Below, one piece after another: positions 6,897-9,908 of a stretch of DNA of 9,908 nt. The stretch is from NCBI GenBank assembly GCA_965659845.1, contig CBFHXS010000095.1:1-9908 (forward strand), given 5' to 3'. The translations under genes were made by a program, and so were the position numbers. Within the stretch, counting starts at the first letter, position 1; each line of letters begins with the position of its first letter. The notes beneath the pieces were generated by a model. It was not told where the DNA came from, did not search any database, and saw only the letters and a program-made list of their open reading frames with translations. The stretch is from Brumimicrobium sp965659845. GTDB lineage: Bacteria > Bacteroidota > Bacteroidia > Flavobacteriales_D > Crocinitomicaceae.

Positions 6897-8792
6897 CTAC
6901 ATTCTGTTTGGAACATTAATACCTAACAAACGCATTGAGGAACTAATTACCTTACCTACGTTTACACTGATAATGATACGAGCGTTCTTCAATGATTCAT
7001 CCGTTTCATTCATCACGCTATATGACTGGTAAAATGAATTAAATGATTTCACTAGTTCAAATATGTAATTTGCAATCAAAGCTGGACTATAGTTGATCCC
7101 TGCCTCCTTAATGATCATTGGATAATCAGCCAATAGTTTGATAATCTCTCTTTCAGGATCGTTGATATTCACTTCAACATCACTATTGACGCTTACTTTA
7201 CTCAATAAAGATTGAATTCTTGCATGCGCATACTGTATAAATGGCCCAGTATTCCCATTCAACTCTATCGATTCATCGGGATTGAATTTCATACGTTTAT
7301 GTGGATCAACTTTAAGCAGATAATATTTCAACCCACCTAAACCAATCATTTCATAAAGCTCTTCTCTCTGTTGATCTTCCATCCCATCGAGATGCCCACG
7401 TTCCTGTGTACTTTCCTTTGCCATTTTAACGACCTCTTCCATCAAATCATCAGCATCTACGACTCTTCCCTCACGAGATTTCATCTTTCCATCTGGCAAG
7501 TCTACCATTCCATAAGATAGATGATAACATTGCTTTGCCCAGTCATATCCTAACTTTTTAAGAATCAAGAAAAGCACTTGAAAATGGTAATCTTGCTCAT
7601 TACCAACAGTATATATAATTCGATCGAGCGACGGATAATCTTTAAATCTATCGATAGCTGTACCTATATCTTGAGTCATGTAAACTGCAGTTCCATCTGC
7701 ACGTAACACCAATTTTTCATCTAGACCCTCTTCTGTCAGATCAACCCATACTGAGCCGTCATCTTTTTTGTAAAAGACTTCTTTTTTCAAGCCCTCCTCA
7801 ACAATATCTTTTCCAATTAAAAAAGTATCAGATTCGTAATACAGCTTATCGAAATCCACTCCCATTCTCTCATAGGTCTTATCAAAGCCTTCATACACCC
7901 AACCATTCATTGTATTCCACAACAAATATGTCTCTGGATCACGAGCTTCCCACTTCACCAACATATCTTTCGCTGCCTGTGTGAGTTCAGTCTTATCAGC
8001 TGCTAATCCGGCAATTTTCCTGTATATCTTAGTCTTACTTTTTTCATCATCTGCTGCGTCGTATGCATTGAACAGTCCTTCAAGTTTCTCTCCAACCTGC
8101 TGCCCACAATCTTCATAGTAGTTTTCCTTCCAAGAAAGCGCTAGTTCATAGCCTTGCTTCGTTACTTGTTTATCGAATTCTATGTAATACTTTCCTACAA
8201 AATGATCTCCTTTAACCTCAGTAGTCTTTGGTGTTTCGCGATTACCGCTTTCATCAACTGGAGCATATTGCTGCCACGCAACCATACTCTTACAGATATG
8301 AATTCCACGATCATTAATTATCTGTGTTTTGATTACGACGTCACCATTTGCTTTTAAAATCTCAGCAACACTATACCCTAAGAAGTTATTTCTTAAGTGT
8401 CCAAGATGCAAAGGCTTGTTGGTATTTGGAGATGAATACTCTACCATTGAGGTTTTTCCAGACTTCTCTTTTGCATACCCGAACTCTTGGTCTTCATGAA
8501 TTGACTCCAAAACATCCATCCAATAGCGGTCTGTCAAAACTAAATTCAAAAAGCCCTTTACAACATCAAAATCTTCTATTTCTAAGACATGCTCTTTCAG
8601 GTATTCTCCAATTTTCTCTCCCGCCTTTTCAGGTGAAGTCTTTAACATCTTAACGAAAGGAAAAGTCACGAGCGTCATATCCCCTTTAACATCCTTTCTA
8701 GTTTTTTGAAATTGCACAAGACCTTCATTAATATCTTCTCCGAAGATTTCTTGTGCATTATTTAGCAATAACTGCTTTATTTTTTCTTCCAT
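6897..8792 (-). CDS. argS: Arginyl-tRNA synthetase
   Basis: ArgS is a cytoplasmic class I aminoacyl-tRNA synthetase that charges tRNA-Arg with arginine using ATP. The 631 residues include an N-terminal additional domain that recognises the tRNA D-loop (about 1-110). The HIGH motif is HLGH at 129-132 within SSPNTNKPLHLGHLRNN. The KMSKS-equivalent KMKSR is at 436-440, followed by EGRVVDADDL as is usual in this phylum. A C-terminal DALR anticodon-binding domain starts around 515 (NTGPFIQYAHARIQSLL) and runs to the end. There is a sizeable insertion between the two catalytic motifs (about 175-310), which I believe is normal for this branch. No key residue is missing. The gene begins 9 nt after arginase stops, with only a weak AGAG before the ATG, and is followed after 5 nt by the GlmU-like gene, so the three are almost certainly one transcript. 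Confidence 0.97.
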   Translation of the reverse strand: MEEKIKQLLLNNAQEIFGEDINEGLVQFQKTRKDVKGDMTLVTFPFVKMLKTSPEKAGEKIGEYLKEHVLEIEDFDVVKGFLNLVLTDRYWMDVLESIHEDQEFGYAKEKSGKTSMVEYSSPNTNKPLHLGHLRNNFLGYSVAEILKANGDVVIKTQIINDRGIHICKSMVAWQQYAPVDESGNRETPKTTEVKGDHFVGKYYIEFDKQVTKQGYELALSWKENYYEDCGQQVGEKLEGLFNAYDAADDEKSKTKIYRKIAGLAADKTELTQAAKDMLVKWEARDPETYLLWNTMNGWVYEGFDKTYERMGVDFDKLYYESDTFLIGKDIVEEGLKKEVFYKKDDGSVWVDLTEEGLDEKLVLRADGTAVYMTQDIGTAIDRFKDYPSLDRIIYTVGNEQDYHFQVLFLILKKLGYDWAKQCYHLSYGMVDLPDGKMKSREGRVVDADDLMEEVVKMAKESTQERGHLDGMEDQQREELYEMIGLGGLKYYLLKVDPHKRMKFNPDESIELNGNTGPFIQYAHARIQSLLSKVSVNSDVEVNINDPEREIIKLLADYPMIIKEAGINYSPALIANYIFELVKSFNSFYQSYSVMNETDESLKNARIIISVNVGKVISSSMRLLGINVPNRM

Positions 8793-8801
8793 TATTTCTC
8801 T

Positions 8802-9761
8802 CTACGCTTTCTTCTCAGCAGTTTCTACAACATCTTTCATTAAATCATATGCCACTTCCGCCATACGATTTGTTTTCTCATCCAAACAAGGGTTAACCTC
8901 AACAAACTCGATACATCTCACCTTAGGGTGATTTGCAAAGTGTTTAAGTAAAGATTTTGACTCCTCAGGAGATAATCCGTCGTCTACAGGAGTTCCAGTA
9001 CCATGAGACACAATATTTGGATCCATTGAATCCACGTCAAATGACAAATAAATCTCATCACAATCCGCAAACTTCGACTCTAGTCTATCTATAATTGACT
9101 GAACACCGACCTCTCTAAGCTCCTTAACGGCAATATTCTTAATTCCTTTTCGCTCCATCAATTCTACCTCAGGAGTTTCTAGATCTCTTAAGCCAATAAA
9201 CGCTAGATCTTCAGCTTCTATTTTCGGAGCAATACCCCCAACATTTTTCATCTCATTCCAAAAACCAACAGTTTCATCCTTTGGATCATTTTGTTTAGAC
9301 TCTAGGTTATCTTCATTCAAGGCTGTTGCCAAAGGCATTCCATGCATATTTCCCGAAGGAGTGGTATATGGTGTATGAAGATCACCATGTGCATCAATCC
9401 AAAGAACACCAATACGATGAGAAGGGTTAGCCATTTTCAATCCGGCAATGGTTCCTCCAGCCGAACCATGATCGGCCGCGACTACAATAGTAAAGTCAAA
9501 ATTCTCTCTACTTTCTTTAACAGTTTTTGCAACTCGGTCATAAATTTTAGCCAATCCATCTGCTCTTTTTCCCCAAACCAAATTAGTAGGTTGATCCAAG
9601 AGATGATTCTCAGTTTGGATAAAAGTATTTGGATACTTTCCAAAAAGAAACTCCTTCCTATTGTGATCTACCACGCGCATTGCACCTGGACCAAGACTAG
9701 CTCCGCGAGTTCCTGCAGAAATTTCAGACTCATTAATGATATAAGCAATCGAGTTTGACAT
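8802..9761 (-). CDS. rocF: Arginase (ureohydrolase family)
   Basis: Arginase hydrolyses L-arginine to L-ornithine and urea using a two-manganese centre in the cytoplasm, and opens arginine catabolism. At 319 residues the length is normal. The metal ligands align as H98 (AADHGSAGG), D123, H125 and D127 (WIDAHGDLHTP), and D242 and D244 (SFDVDSMDP). The substrate-site glutamate is E288 in FVEVNP. H140 sits in HGMPLA. The first motif is AADHGS where most of the family has GGDHS, but the histidine is kept. The N-terminus EISAGTRGASLGPGA (13-27) is the usual arginase opening and supports the start at 9761. Agmatinase or formiminoglutamase are alternatives, but the HGMP and EVNP segments favour arginase. 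It is the first gene of the operon with argS, which uses the same substrate; a promoter candidate lies 41 nt upstream of the start. Confidence 0.9.
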   Translation of the reverse strand: MSNSIAYIINESEISAGTRGASLGPGAMRVVDHNRKEFLFGKYPNTFIQTENHLLDQPTNLVWGKRADGLAKIYDRVAKTVKESRENFDFTIVVAADHGSAGGTIAGLKMANPSHRIGVLWIDAHGDLHTPYTTPSGNMHGMPLATALNEDNLESKQNDPKDETVGFWNEMKNVGGIAPKIEAEDLAFIGLRDLETPEVELMERKGIKNIAVKELREVGVQSIIDRLESKFADCDEIYLSFDVDSMDPNIVSHGTGTPVDDGLSPEESKSLLKHFANHPKVRCIEFVEVNPCLDEKTNRMAEVAYDLMKDVVETAEKKA

Positions 9762-9802
9762 ATTTATGTATTATTTAATTCAACTAATGCGCAGTAAAAA
9801 TA

Positions 9803-9834
9803 CAAAAATCAATAGCATGAACTTTGATTTCAAT
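9803..9834 (-). promoter_or_regulatory. Candidate promoter of the arginase-argS-GlmU-like operon
   Basis: On the minus strand there is ATTG (9834-9831), then 20 nt, then GATTTTTG (9810-9803). This is a one-mismatch match to each half of the Bacteroidota promoter (TTTG and TAnnTTTG) at good spacing. Transcription would start a few bases below 9803, giving a leader of about 35 nt to the ATG at 9761. The leader has no Shine-Dalgarno and is A/T-rich. Confidence 0.45.
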
Positions 9835-9850
9835 AATGGATTCGCAGTTG

Positions 9851-9878
9851 GGTAAACTAAAATATTAATTTAGTAACC
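9851..9878. repeat. Imperfect palindrome upstream of the arginase promoter
   Basis: ACTAAA (9856-9861) and TTTAGT (9869-9874) pair across a 7-nt loop. Outside them GGT (9851-9853) pairs with ACC (9876-9878) across a small asymmetric bulge. It lies 16 bp upstream of the proposed -33 element, a position suited to an activator or repressor site. No T-run follows on either strand, so it does not look like a terminator. Confidence 0.3.
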
Positions 9879-9908
9879 TCGTAATGTATTAAACGTTATT
9901 ACCAAAAA

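Noticed and set aside
8154..8653. Plus-strand open frames opposite argS
   Set aside because: They fall inside the ArgS catalytic region on the other strand, with no family resemblance or start signals.
9342..9758. 138-codon open frame on the plus strand, opposite arginase
   Set aside because: It lies wholly inside the strongly conserved arginase gene, matches no family I recognise and has no promoter or ribosome binding site; it is an antisense shadow.
1..9908. Mobile element, phage, CRISPR, defence or toxin-antitoxin system
   Set aside because: No transposase, integrase, repeat array, target-site duplication or small paired genes were seen; all genes are intact core functions with uniform composition and one orientation.

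Overview
This is an ordinary chromosomal stretch from a member of the Bacteroidota, most likely Flavobacteriales-like. Every gene reads on the minus strand, so transcription runs from high to low coordinates. Four things point to that phylum: low GC, start codons without Shine-Dalgarno sequences, several matches to the Bacteroidota housekeeping -7 box (TAnnTTTG), and an alternative GlmU-type sugar nucleotidyltransferase and an arginase of the form usual there. No phage, insertion sequence, CRISPR array, tRNA or rRNA was found.

In order of transcription the window starts with a 147-bp promoter region at 9762-9908, where the neighbouring gene is not visible. A tight three-gene operon follows: arginase (8802-9761), arginyl-tRNA synthetase argS (6897-8792) and the GlmU-like acyl/nucleotidyltransferase (5737-6891), with gaps of only 9 and 5 nt. 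Arginine hydrolysis is thus coupled transcriptionally to arginine charging and to a presumed cell-envelope amino-sugar enzyme.

Next is a 163-bp gap (5574-5736) holding a near-consensus sigma-54 -24/-12 element, then lon (3120-5573), the ATP-dependent protease. lon ends in a clear intrinsic terminator (3072-3101). A DEAD-box RNA helicase (1796-3022) comes next with its own candidate promoter. Then comes rimO (412-1725), the ribosomal protein S12 methylthiotransferase, with a perfect -7 box only 4 nt before its ATG. The window ends inside a secreted surface protein (1-299, N-terminal part only), whose promoter -7 box lies exactly in the loop of an inverted repeat.

The genes are core functions: translation (argS, rimO, helicase), protein quality control (lon), amino-acid catabolism (arginase) and envelope precursors. 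I see no novel multi-gene system. The points worth a second look are regulatory: the sigma-54-like element before lon, the possibly leaderless rimO transcript, and the repeat-embedded promoter of the secreted protein.
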